Part shown: positions 1 through 8,040 of the stretch, in pieces
Position numbering within the stretch: position 1 is the stretch's first letter
Layout: each line of letters opens with the position of its first letter
Source: an uncultured Bacilli bacterium
Lineage (GTDB): Bacteria; Bacillota_I; Bacilli_A; RF39; UBA660
Length of the DNA stretch: 64,000 bases
Assembly (NCBI GenBank): GCA_910577505.1
Contig: CAJTLN010000003.1
Location: 62,001-126,000, forward strand
Direction: 5' to 3'
Translations under genes and position numbers: made by a program
Notes under the pieces: generated by a model
Seen by the model: the letters and a program-made list of their open reading frames with translations, nothing else
Databases searched by the model: none
What the model was told of the DNA's origin: nothing

Positions 1-113
1 TTGGTGTTTTTACTTTCTGTTGCAAAGTAAGAAATATATATAGGAATTACTGGTAAGATACAAGGTGATATGAATGAAGCAATTCCTTCAATAAATGTAA
101 TTACGTACTCCAT
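1..113 (-). CDS. ccdA: CcdA-type cytochrome c biogenesis / thiol-disulfide membrane protein, N-terminal fragment
   Basis: Only the first 37 codons are inside the window; the gene runs off the left edge. The start reads M-E-Y-V-I-T-F-I-E-G, followed by S-P-C-I-L-P-V-I-P. This matches the first membrane helix of the CcdA/DsbD transmembrane family, where the Cys-Pro-type motif helps carry electrons across the membrane to extracytoplasmic thiol proteins. An in-frame ATG lies four codons upstream (125), but the ATG at 113 has the better ribosome site (GGAG six bases before it). The family call rests on this short motif-rich stretch only. Confidence 0.75.
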   Translation of the reverse strand, partial: MEYVITFIEGIASFISPCILPVIPIYISYFATESKNT

Positions 114-238
114 AACTTTCTCCATTCTCTTTTATTTATGTAAATAGTGTAACACTATACTTAATTTTATTCAACTTTGGATAAAGACTTATCAAAGTCT
201 CCTTTCATTTTTGCTTCGTATTTTACCTTAATATTAAT

Positions 239-1513
239 CTATCTTTCTAGGAGATAAGCAGTATCTGGATTAACAGCATATTCAGGTGTATAGATAATCC
301 AATCAGTTATATCATCTTTTGTATACCAAGCTTCATCTCCAGTGTGAATTCCTTCAACATCATATGGTTCTTGAGTTAGTTTAGCTTTAAATTTGTTACC
401 TTTTATTTCTAGAAGTTCAAACCAAATATGTTCAAATTTACCTTCTTCTTTTAAAGGCAAACCAACCTTTATTAATATTTGGTTATCTTCATTTTTAATA
501 GCATCTTTAATATAACTAAATCTTTCGATAGCTAATTCTTTCATACGTTTTGTTTCGTTATCACTAATAAAGAAAATAGGATTTTTACTCCATATATCAT
601 TATAGACAGATACTTTTTTTAATACTCTATTATTTTCATCTTCTTCACTTAGATAAAGAAAGATAATACTAGTTTTACTATTGTGTCCTTCTTTACGATC
701 AGCAATTCCACCTAAATCTAATCTTTTATATTCATTTATACCTTCAGTCCAAGATACACATGTTGTAACAACGGGTTCCCCATTTATTAATCTACCAATA
801 TAAGCTCCATTATAACGTGCGTCAAATTCATCTTTTTTATCTAGTAGATACATAGCATATGTATTAATTAAATTATAATGACTTTGATAATTTTTAGAAT
901 CCGATTCTAATATTTCTAATTCTGTAACACCACATCTATTAAGACCATGCGTATGTAACCAAACGTTATCTTTATCACCTTTTACTGCTTGAATAGTAAA
1001 TAAATTCTTAGGATTAGGTAAGACCTTAGAGTTAGCAGTCAGATTAACCCATTTAGCAGGTAACATTTTTTCAGCACTTTCATCCATAACTCCTATTTGG
1101 TCAGGAACTAATGTAATAGCTAGTTTTAATTCTAATTGATATGATTTTTGATGATTGTCATTAAATTTCATGAATATTGTTAGAGCTTTTTTAGCATTTA
1201 GGATGGATGCTTTTTCATCATCAGTGAATAAAATATTTCTATAGACATAATATTCTGGAACATTGATTCCACCCATATACATACCTACTTCGTATTCTTC
1301 ATTATCATATTCTAATTTAATATTAAAGACATTCGTTTCTATATCATAATGATTTTCTATAAGATTTATATCTTTCATTGCTTCTAATCTATCTAAAGCA
1401 AATTTTAAAATGTCTTCATTATCTTCTTTTGGTATAACCATCATATATGATTTTTCTTCCCAATAATAAGGGGCTTCTTCTTCTAATTTTGTTTGTTTTT
1501 TCTTAAAAAACAT
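239..1513 (-). CDS. DUF4026 / DUF2314 protein
   Basis: A 424-residue soluble protein without signal peptide or membrane helix. The C-terminal ~80 residues look like DUF2314: a 'FEHIWFELLEIKG' strand, a conserved 'EPYDVEGIHTGDEAWY' stretch, then 'DDITDWIIY'. The N-terminal part resembles DUF4026, which commonly precedes DUF2314. The biochemical role of both domains is unknown. The gene sits 4 bp downstream of a 60-codon gene and is probably co-transcribed with it. After its TAG stop the same frame stays open for 19 codons (to about 180), ending in a hydrophilic lysine-rich stretch. That could be a lost C-terminal tail or chance. Confidence 0.7.
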   Translation of the reverse strand: MFFKKKQTKLEEEAPYYWEEKSYMMVIPKEDNEDILKFALDRLEAMKDINLIENHYDIETNVFNIKLEYDNEEYEVGMYMGGINVPEYYVYRNILFTDDEKASILNAKKALTIFMKFNDNHQKSYQLELKLAITLVPDQIGVMDESAEKMLPAKWVNLTANSKVLPNPKNLFTIQAVKGDKDNVWLHTHGLNRCGVTELEILESDSKNYQSHYNLINTYAMYLLDKKDEFDARYNGAYIGRLINGEPVVTTCVSWTEGINEYKRLDLGGIADRKEGHNSKTSIIFLYLSEEDENNRVLKKVSVYNDIWSKNPIFFISDNETKRMKELAIERFSYIKDAIKNEDNQILIKVGLPLKEEGKFEHIWFELLEIKGNKFKAKLTQEPYDVEGIHTGDEAWYTKDDITDWIIYTPEYAVNPDTAYLLER

Positions 1514-1517
1514 AATA

Positions 1518-1700
1518 TTACTCTCCTTCTATTTTATATAGTTCAATATTAAATCCATTTAATTTAGCTAATTCAATTAACTTAGATTCATTAAAGTAAT
1601 TAATATCTTCTACATTGTTAAGATCAGCATCGAATGGATTTATGGCAGTAGAAAAATATTCTATTAAATCTTTTTTTAGCTTTTCAATATTTATATTCAT
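1518..1700 (-). CDS. small hypothetical protein (60 aa)
   Basis: A 60-residue acidic/lysine-rich soluble protein, first gene of a two-gene unit with the DUF4026/DUF2314 gene 4 bp downstream. No domain is recognised. Residues 1-35 should be mostly helical ('IEKLKKDLIEYFSTA'). The start ATG is preceded by an AAAGGCAATAAA purine-rich site. The tight spacing argues that it is real, and it may work with its neighbour. Confidence 0.55.
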   Translation of the reverse strand: MNINIEKLKKDLIEYFSTAINPFDADLNNVEDINYFNESKLIELAKLNGFNIELYKIEGE

Positions 1701-1822
1701 TTTATTGCCTTTCTATTAATATAAGATGCTTAATTAAATAAACTATATTTTTCTTTTGTTTATTTATGTTTAAATTATATCATTTTAAAAGAGGACTATA
1801 AATATATATCCTCTAAAATATT

Positions 1823-2329
1823 TTAAAATATAATAAAATTAATTGTATTTAGAATAGTTGCAAGAAGAAACAAGAGTCCCGATACTAAGTCAGATTGTTC
1901 TTTATTTATTTTGTATCTACTTAAGAATGTTATAGAATTGTAAGCACATATTAAACTAACCAGTGAAACTGGTGAAATCTCTTTAAGCATTGATATTAAA
2001 ACTAAAATGATAAAAAATAAACACATACCAATAATCCCATATTTCATTGTTCGTAGCTCAATTAATTCTGTTAGGTTTATAATGTTTTCTTCACTTTTAG
2101 AAAGGATATCTTCTTTCTTTATTTTTTCACCAGCTAGAATTTCATTTATGCTTACATCTAAAATTTCGCTTAGTGGCTTTAATAGAGACATGTCCATAAG
2201 ACAAATTCCACGTTCCCATTTGCTAACAGCATTTTTGGTAATTCCTAATTTTTCAGCTAATTGTTCTTGTGTTAGATTTTTCAATTTTCTTTGATTAGCT
2301 ATAAATTTTCCAATACGATTTTGATTCAT
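1823..2329 (-). CDS. XRE-family transcriptional regulator with C-terminal membrane helices
   Basis: The N-terminal ~60 residues form a Cro/C1-type helix-turn-helix ('IANQRKLKNLTQEQLAEKLG', then 'TKNAVSKWERG'). The last ~75 residues hold two to three hydrophobic helices ('GIIGMCLFFIILVLISML', 'LVSGLLFLLATILNTI'). This layout is common in Bacilli for regulators tethered to the membrane; the ligand or target is not known. The start chosen is the ATG at 2329 (GAGGGATTTT before it) rather than the one at 2353, which has no ribosome site. It stands alone, downstream of folA. Confidence 0.8.
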   Translation of the reverse strand: MNQNRIGKFIANQRKLKNLTQEQLAEKLGITKNAVSKWERGICLMDMSLLKPLSEILDVSINEILAGEKIKKEDILSKSEENIINLTELIELRTMKYGIIGMCLFFIILVLISMLKEISPVSLVSLICAYNSITFLSRYKINKEQSDLVSGLLFLLATILNTINFIIF

Positions 2330-2430
2330 AAAATCCCTCTTTTCATAGTTCAATAATATTAAAAATTTAAATATTATTAAACATACTATTAGTTCACTTT
2401 TTTATAATTAAGAAAAGAAATAGATTTTCT

Positions 2431-2916
2431 CTACTTCTTTGTATAAAGTTTTCTTAAATATTTTATATCTTTGTCTTGATATTCTCCTATAACTTTTTGA
2501 TTCCAATCATTTATGTCAAAATCTGGGAAAAAGGTATCTGCATTAGGATATGATTCATCAATTTCAGTTAGAATCATTTTAGTTGCGTATGGCAAGAATT
2601 CTTTATAGATAGTTCCTCCACCTATTACATAGAAATCTGTATCAATGTTTTTGGCTAAATTCATAAATTCCTCAATACTAGGAAGAGGCAAGACATCAGA
2701 GTGTAAGGATGCTCCACTTCTAGTTAAAACAATGTGTGTTCTATCTGATAATAACTTAGGTAAAGAAAGAAAGGTCTTTCTTCCCATTACGATAGGATGA
2801 CCTATTGTAGTATCTTTAAAAAACTGCATATCCTCTTTTATGTGCCAGATAAGATTATTATTAGTTCCTAATTCTCTATTTTTGCCCATTGCTGCTATCA
2901 TAGTTAAATCTTTCAT
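2431..2916 (-). CDS. folA: dihydrofolate reductase
   Basis: A 161-residue protein of typical DHFR length. It reduces dihydrofolate to tetrahydrofolate with NADPH in the cytosol. Visible family signatures are the N-terminal 'MIAAMGKNRELGTNNNLIWHI' region with the substrate loop tryptophan, 'DMQFFKDTT' (the catalytic acidic residue is normally on this helix or its equivalent), 'VMGRKTF' binding the cofactor, 'VLTR', and 'FYVIGGGTIYKEFLPYA' with the glycine-rich NADPH turn. It begins 1 bp after the upstream lipoprotein gene ends, so the two are likely transcribed together. A hairpin with a T-rich tail follows near 2405-2440. Confidence 0.95.
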   Translation of the reverse strand: MKDLTMIAAMGKNRELGTNNNLIWHIKEDMQFFKDTTIGHPIVMGRKTFLSLPKLLSDRTHIVLTRSGASLHSDVLPLPSIEEFMNLAKNIDTDFYVIGGGTIYKEFLPYATKMILTEIDESYPNADTFFPDFDINDWNQKVIGEYQDKDIKYLRKLYTKK

Positions 2917-2917
2917 A

Positions 2918-4258
2918 TTAATTACTCCCCTCTAGAGATTCTTCTTGTAATGGTTCTTCATTAAATGACCATCTAGATATTATTTTCTCTAAGTCAAAAA
3001 TACATATCCCACTTATTTTTTCTAAACAATTATCGTATTCTTTAGCATTTGATTCAAATAAGGTGTATAGCATATTTGATTTAATAGTTATTTGTTCTAG
3101 CATAGGAGGTAGTCTTAAAACAACTTTATCTATTATAGAACTACCATAATCAAGTGTTTGTTCATTGTATTTATATATATGAAGATATGATGAATTAAAA
3201 CGACCATATGAGCAACTTAATAATAAGTATGTTTCTTCGTTGTATATGTAAAATTCTATCCCTTGTACTTGAGGAGGGACTTTGAATTCTTTAACATGAT
3301 TTAGTTCAATTTCATTCTCTTTATTTCTTATTATTTCATATTCTTTTACTAATCCTTTTTCTTTATCATCAAAGCTACCTATAAATAATTTATTTTCTTT
3401 AATACAAAGATAAGCTATTAAATTTTTCAATTTGTTCTCGTAGTTTTTTAATCTTTTACCAATATTATCAAATTGTTGTATGTAGGTAACTTCTTTTTCT
3501 GTTAAAAAAGTTTGAGCATCATATATATTTAATTTACCGTCATTGTCTGGGATCCATAATAAGTTATTTATGGAGTCGTATGCTATTCCACCAACATGAG
3601 AGTTTGTGTCTAAGCTAACTGTATTTATTAATTTTCCTTTTAGTGATAAGACATAACATTTAGAATTAGATTGACCAGTTTTATCATAAGCTGTAATTAA
3701 AATATAATTATCCATTAGTGTAATTCCTTGTGGAATCATATTATCTAAGTCAGGTAGTTTAATATTACTTTTTATTATAGAATCAGCTAAATCTGGATAC
3801 TTGTCTAAAAGAGTTATAACATCAGTAGTTAAATTAGGTAAATTAGCTTCATCGGTTTTATTAATGTTATCCAATATTTTAAAGAATTCTTTGGAATTTT
3901 TCCATTCTAAATTATATTTTTCTTTAAGATTGCAATTTCTAATATCTTGAATCACTTCTGTTACAATCTTACTTGTAGCTTCATCTATTTCATTATTTTT
4001 ATACATATCAATTAATATAGGAACTGCCTCTTCGCCTAAATTAACTATTGTTTTATAATTCATGCTTTTTTTATATTTATTATTCGCTTCATCTTTTATT
4101 CCTTCTTGCATTAATTTTAAATTAGCTACGATTATTTCTTTTTTATTTATTTCATATATTGGTTCTTCTGAATTAGTTATTTTAATTTCTTTTTTTTGGC
4201 AACCAAAAATAATCATAGAAAAACATATCATTAATAATATAAACGCTATTTTTTTCAT
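2918..4258 (-). CDS. lipoprotein with C-terminal beta-propeller-like domain
   Basis: A 446-residue lipoprotein. Residues 1-20 form a signal peptide ending in the lipobox 'IIFGC', so the mature protein is attached to the outer face of the membrane. Residues ~30-150 are helical. From ~170 on, repeated strand motifs ('YILITAYDKTGQSNSKCYVLSL', 'VGGIAYDSINNLLWIPDNDGKLNIYD', 'ENKLFIGSFDDKEKGLVKEYEI') resemble a beta-propeller of the SMP-30/NHL kind. The start at 4258 is preferred over 4276 because GAGGAAG precedes it at the right distance and the signal peptide begins there. Function unknown; likely co-transcribed with folA. Confidence 0.7.
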   Translation of the reverse strand: MKKIAFILLMICFSMIIFGCQKKEIKITNSEEPIYEINKKEIIVANLKLMQEGIKDEANNKYKKSMNYKTIVNLGEEAVPILIDMYKNNEIDEATSKIVTEVIQDIRNCNLKEKYNLEWKNSKEFFKILDNINKTDEANLPNLTTDVITLLDKYPDLADSIIKSNIKLPDLDNMIPQGITLMDNYILITAYDKTGQSNSKCYVLSLKGKLINTVSLDTNSHVGGIAYDSINNLLWIPDNDGKLNIYDAQTFLTEKEVTYIQQFDNIGKRLKNYENKLKNLIAYLCIKENKLFIGSFDDKEKGLVKEYEIIRNKENEIELNHVKEFKVPPQVQGIEFYIYNEETYLLLSCSYGRFNSSYLHIYKYNEQTLDYGSSIIDKVVLRLPPMLEQITIKSNMLYTLFESNAKEYDNCLEKISGICIFDLEKIISRWSFNEEPLQEESLEGSN

Positions 4259-4400
4259 ACTTCTTCCTCGTTTCAAGCGAAATCATTATAGCATAAAGTA
4301 TATAATAAATCATTTTTTGCTATAAGTTTTATATATAAACTCTTATGACTATTATTATAGTTTATATATAAAGAGAAGTAAATCTACTAAAAGTAGAGTT

Positions 4401-4429
4401 AGAAAAAAGTAAGTCTTTTAAACTTACTT
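4401..4429 (-). terminator. intrinsic terminator of the first GntR-ABC operon
   Basis: On the minus strand AAGTAAGT and ACTTACTT form an 8-bp stem followed by TTTTTT. The upstream arm overlaps the stop codon of the small membrane gene at 4424, so it closes the unit 6426 to 4424. Confidence 0.75.
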
Positions 4430-4591
4430 TGATTTTTTTTCAAATTGTGAAGTTCCTATGCAGAACCAAAGACATCCTAGGATAAATTCTAAAGAATCTC
4501 TTTGTCTAAAATATACGATAAAGAAACATATTGATATTATAAATGACAATCCTAGTAAAACTGGCTTTTTTATTTTAATATTTTTAATCAA
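4424..4591 (-). CDS. small membrane protein, TTG start, coupled to ABC permease
   Basis: A 55-codon gene that starts with TTG and overlaps the last 8 bp of the permease gene. AAAAAAGGTG lies just before the TTG, inside the permease C-terminus, giving translational coupling. The product has a basic N-terminus ('IKNIKIKK'), one hydrophobic helix ('PVLLGLSFIISICFFIVY'), a short polar link and a second short hydrophobic segment ('FILGCLWFCIG'). It is followed at once by the operon terminator. It may be an accessory subunit of the transporter; no family is recognised. Confidence 0.6.
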   Translation of the reverse strand: MIKNIKIKKPVLLGLSFIISICFFIVYFRQRDSLEFILGCLWFCIGTSQFEKKSK

Positions 4592-5375
4592 CGTTAACAC
4601 CTTTTTTAAAAATAAGAATATTGATAATAAAATTAATTATAAAAATACTAGTATATATTACGATACATACGAATGCTAATGCTTTTATCATATCTATATT
4701 TATTACTTCGTTAGTAATAAATAAATTCATCATATCTTTATTAAATAAGCTTATTAGGAATGCTCCTAGTAAAGATATTGTTTGTGTAAACATATAAACA
4801 GCAAAACCAAATATAACGGATAATGCTACTTTATTATTGTTTGCCTTATGTCCTAGGATTATGCCAGTAAATCCAACCTGAATTATATTTAGAGTTTCTA
4901 TTAATAAAACTGCTAAGAAAAGTATTACAACACCAATAATTGAACTGTCTAAGATGTCTGCTATTGGTAGAATTAAATTTTTTAAAGTTTCAATATTTTC
5001 CTTACTATAATAAGCGATAAATAAAGTTAGTGCTATAACAATAACGCTTGTTAGCATAGTTAATATTGCTGTAATTATCTTTGAAATATATAGCGAATTT
5101 TTGGTTACTGGTAAAGTATGAGTTAAGTAAGATTCATCATCATATAGAGTGTTTTTGAATTTTACCCAAAGACGCATGACATTATTTATTATAATACTTA
5201 CTATCATAGAGATTGTTGCACCACTACATATTTTGGCGACAATACTCATAACAAACGAATTATCTATTTGAAAGAAGATACGTGTTAAAATTGCAAAAAA
5301 GATTGCTAGTGAATAAAAGATAATTAAAAATTTATATATTTTTTTAAAATCATATTTTAATAATTTAGCTAACAT
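4584..5375 (-). CDS. ABC-2 type transporter permease
   Basis: A 263-residue integral membrane protein with about six hydrophobic helices, beginning 'MLAKLLKYDFKKIYKFL', typical of ABC-2 permeases. It overlaps the ATPase gene upstream by a few bases and the small TTG-start gene downstream. With the GntR regulator and ATPase it forms a YtrABC-like module; in Bacilli such modules respond to cell-wall-active compounds. The substrate cannot be inferred from the sequence. Confidence 0.8.
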   Translation of the reverse strand: MLAKLLKYDFKKIYKFLIIFYSLAIFFAILTRIFFQIDNSFVMSIVAKICSGATISMIVSIIINNVMRLWVKFKNTLYDDESYLTHTLPVTKNSLYISKIITAILTMLTSVIVIALTLFIAYYSKENIETLKNLILPIADILDSSIIGVVILFLAVLLIETLNIIQVGFTGIILGHKANNNKVALSVIFGFAVYMFTQTISLLGAFLISLFNKDMMNLFITNEVINIDMIKALAFVCIVIYTSIFIINFIINILIFKKGVNVD

Positions 5376-6064
5376 TTAAACATCCTCCTAAACACTTCAT
5401 CTATTGAACAATTTTCTTTAGTTCTTAATTCATCAGCATCAGAAGTTAAAACGATGCGACCTTTATCAATAAATATTATTTCATCTAAGATACGTTCGAT
5501 ATCGGCAATTAGATGAGTAGATATTATGACACTTGATCCTTCTTTGAAGTTAGAAAGAATTGTATCTAAAATATAATCTCTTGTTGCAGGATCTACTCCA
5601 CCTAATGGTTCATCTAGAATATAAAGGTCGGCATCACGTGACATAACTAATACAAGTTGAACTTTTTCTTGCATACCTTTACTCATTTTCGCTAGTTTTT
5701 CATTTATATCTAAGTCTAAATCTTTAAGTAATTTATAAGCTTTTTTCGAATTAAAATTTTCATAGAATTCTTCATAGCATTTTACTATTTCACATACTTT
5801 CATACTTTTATCTAAGCATGTTCTTTCAGGTAGATATGAAATTACTTTTTTCGTTTCTACCCCTACTTTATTACCTTTAACTAATATTTCTCCACTAGTT
5901 GGTGTTAGTAGATCATTTATTAGTTTTATAAGAGTTGTCTTTCCTTGACCGTTCTTACCTAGTAAACCAATTATTTTACCAGGTTTTATTGTTAAATTTA
6001 TATCATGTAGTATTTCTTTATTATCGAATTTTTTTGTGATATTTTTACACTCTAATAGTTTCAT
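5369..6064 (-). CDS. ABC transporter ATP-binding protein (YtrB-like)
   Basis: A 231-residue nucleotide-binding subunit. Walker A 'GLLGKNGQGKTTLIK' lies near residue 36. The signature region is 'LAKMSKGMQEKVQLVL', Walker B is 'LYILDEPLGGVDP', and the switch histidine is in 'SSVIISTHLI'. The signature is KGMQE rather than LSGGQ, as is usual for the YtrB-like group. The ATG at 6064 fits the family start (MKLLECKNITKK); a GTG at 6076 overlapping the GntR stop is possible. It pairs with the permease downstream. Confidence 0.9.
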   Translation of the reverse strand: MKLLECKNITKKFDNKEILHDINLTIKPGKIIGLLGKNGQGKTTLIKLINDLLTPTSGEILVKGNKVGVETKKVISYLPERTCLDKSMKVCEIVKCYEEFYENFNSKKAYKLLKDLDLDINEKLAKMSKGMQEKVQLVLVMSRDADLYILDEPLGGVDPATRDYILDTILSNFKEGSSVIISTHLIADIERILDEIIFIDKGRIVLTSDADELRTKENCSIDEVFRRMFKC

Positions 6065-6072
6065 TTTTCTTC

Positions 6073-6426
6073 TCACTTTCTTTGCAAGTATTCGATTATT
6101 TCTTGGTTACTAATGCCTATTTTTTTCATATCATCCATGAATGTAGCAAGTTTTTCTTCAATGATAGTTATTTTAAATTTTTTTATTATTTTTTCATCAT
6201 TAGTAACATATTTACCATTTGTTCTTTCTGTATAAATTAAACCATCTCTTTCTAACTCTGCAAGAGCTTTTTGGACAGTATTAGGATTTACTCCAGCAAT
6301 AGATGCTAATTCTCTAACTGAAGGAATTTTATCTCCTTTTTTTAATTTTCCTGAAATGATAAAAAGTCTTAGTTGTTCAACCAATTGAATATAAATTGGT
6401 CTTTCATTATCAAAAAAATATTCCAT
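6073..6426 (-). CDS. GntR-family regulator, YtrA subfamily
   Basis: A 117-residue winged-helix protein. The N-terminal DNA-binding domain shows 'PIYIQLVEQLRLFIISGKLKKGDKIPSVRELA' followed by 'VNPNTVQKALAELERDGLIYTER'. Only a short helical tail follows, as in YtrA-type regulators, which repress their own ABC operon. Its promoter contains a perfect inverted repeat overlapping the -10, the likely operator. The gene ends in TGA within a GTGA overlap, showing that TGA is a stop here. Confidence 0.9.
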   Translation of the reverse strand: MEYFFDNERPIYIQLVEQLRLFIISGKLKKGDKIPSVRELASIAGVNPNTVQKALAELERDGLIYTERTNGKYVTNDEKIIKKFKITIIEEKLATFMDDMKKIGISNQEIIEYLQRK

Positions 6427-6441
6427 TATTTCACCAACTTC

Positions 6442-6492
6442 ATTGTATTACTTGCATAATACAATGATACTATTTACTGTTTTATTTGTCAA
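6442..6492 (-). promoter_or_regulatory. promoter and YtrA-type operator of the first GntR-ABC operon
   Basis: On the minus strand TTGACA (6487-6492), a 17-bp spacer and TATCAT (6464-6469) form a near-consensus sigma-A promoter. A perfect inverted repeat ATTGTATTA-6-TAATACAAT (6442-6465) starts at the -10 and covers the transcription start. That position suits repression by the GntR protein encoded 15 bp further on. Confidence 0.8.
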
Positions 6493-6493
6493 C

Positions 6494-6522
6494 AAAAAAA
6501 TCTCAATTATTCTTGAGATTTT
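6494..6522 (-). terminator. intrinsic terminator after cardiolipin synthase
   Basis: Minus strand AAATCTCAA / TTGAGATTT, 9-bp stem with a 6-nt loop, followed by a run of T. It lies between the cls stop and the -35 of the GntR promoter. Confidence 0.8.
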
Positions 6523-6526
6523 TATT

Positions 6527-8026
6527 TTACATTAATGGTGCGAATAATCTAAATATTGCTTGCCATACTGCTTTTAAAAGATTAGGGGTTGCTTCTTTTT
6601 TAGTAATATTGTGACTTTTCTTTATTGTTTCATCTAAATCCTTTTTTATGTCTGCAATACATTTGACATCTTCTAGATATAGTCCACATTCAAAATGAAG
6701 GTAAAGACTACGATAATCCAGGTTAATCGTTCCGACTGTCGCAATATGATTATCTGCTACAAATACTTTGCCATGAACAAATCCAGGTGTGTATTTATAG
6801 ACTTTAACGCCATTATTAACTAGAGGTTCGACATACGATTCTGATAAAGTATAAACTAGTTTTTTATCTGGAATACCTGGTATTACTATTCTTACATCCA
6901 CTCCTCTTTTAGCTGCTAGAGTTAATGCATTAATCATGTCAGTATCAATAATTAAGTAAGGTGTCATAATATAAACATAATCATGGGCTTGGTTAATGAT
7001 ATTTAAATAGACATCTTCTCCTGTAATTTCATTATCTAATGGAGATTCGCCATAAGGAGCAGCACACCCATTTTCTTTTGGCAAGGTTTTAAATTCGTAT
7101 TTAAATTCTGTATAATCTTTGTCGACTTTTTTAAAAGCATTCCACATAGTCAAGAACATTATAGTATAGTTCCATACAGCTTCGCCTTCGACTTTTATTC
7201 CATTATCTTTCCAATGACCATGTGGGTGAGTGACATTTATATATTCATCAGCAAGATTGATTCCACCAGAAAAAGCTACACGTCCGTCAATAACAAGTAT
7301 TTTACGATGATCACGATGATTCATTATTACTCCTGCTATAGGATTTAGTTTATTAAAAGCTATACATTTTATTCCATAACTTTTTAAAGTTTTATAGTAT
7401 TTATCATCTAATGTACCTATGCAACCTGCATCATCATACATTACTCTTACATCTACCCCAGATGAAGCTTTTTCTTTTAAAATATCTAAAATAGAATTCC
7501 ACATTGTTCCATGAGCAATTATAAAATATTCAAGGAAGATAAATTCTTTGGCTTTTTTTAGTTCTTCTAACATACTTTTAAAGGCATCTTCACCTACTTT
7601 GTAATATTCTATATCGTTATGTTTAGTTACAGGAAAGTTAGAAAAATCACTTATATAACGAAGACGACTGTTATCTTTAAATTCTTCTTTTACTTGTTTA
7701 TCTTGTATTAAATATTTTTTACTATTTTTTTCACTTTTTATAACATTTTTTAAAAGTTTACTGCTATATTTATTTTGACCAATTGCAACATACAATAAAG
7801 TACCTAAAAAAGGAAATAAAAGTAAAATTACTATCCATGGTAATGTATATGAATAATTTTTACTATTTCTAATTAAGCCAAGTAATAGTAATAATTGTAA
7901 TAAGATATACAAGACACTTATTATATAGATTTTTTCAATTAAAAATATGTATACTAAGAGCATTATTGATATTTGTAAGATTACTCCTACTCCAACAATA
8001 ATTCCTTTTATAATTGCTTGTTTCAT
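6527..8026 (-). CDS. cls: cardiolipin synthase
   Basis: A 499-residue phospholipase-D-superfamily protein. It joins two phosphatidylglycerol molecules to make cardiolipin at the membrane. Two or three N-terminal helices (residues ~8-85) precede two catalytic HKD motifs: 'HRKILVID' at ~240-247 and 'HGKVFVAD' at ~418-425. Each is followed by the usual GG(I)N or GT(I)N segment ('FSGGINLADEY', 'TVGTINLDYRS'). Length and domain order fit the bacterial Cls family. Single-gene unit with its own terminator. Confidence 0.93.
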   Translation of the reverse strand: MKQAIIKGIIVGVGVILQISIMLLVYIFLIEKIYIISVLYILLQLLLLLGLIRNSKNYSYTLPWIVILLLFPFLGTLLYVAIGQNKYSSKLLKNVIKSEKNSKKYLIQDKQVKEEFKDNSRLRYISDFSNFPVTKHNDIEYYKVGEDAFKSMLEELKKAKEFIFLEYFIIAHGTMWNSILDILKEKASSGVDVRVMYDDAGCIGTLDDKYYKTLKSYGIKCIAFNKLNPIAGVIMNHRDHRKILVIDGRVAFSGGINLADEYINVTHPHGHWKDNGIKVEGEAVWNYTIMFLTMWNAFKKVDKDYTEFKYEFKTLPKENGCAAPYGESPLDNEITGEDVYLNIINQAHDYVYIMTPYLIIDTDMINALTLAAKRGVDVRIVIPGIPDKKLVYTLSESYVEPLVNNGVKVYKYTPGFVHGKVFVADNHIATVGTINLDYRSLYLHFECGLYLEDVKCIADIKKDLDETIKKSHNITKKEATPNLLKAVWQAIFRLFAPLM

Positions 8027-8040
8027 AAAACACTCCTTTT

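Noticed and set aside
4350..4420. CRISPR-like short repeats (AGTAAATC, AAGTAAGT)
   Set aside because: These are terminator stems that recur because similar hairpins end several operons; no regular spacers exist.
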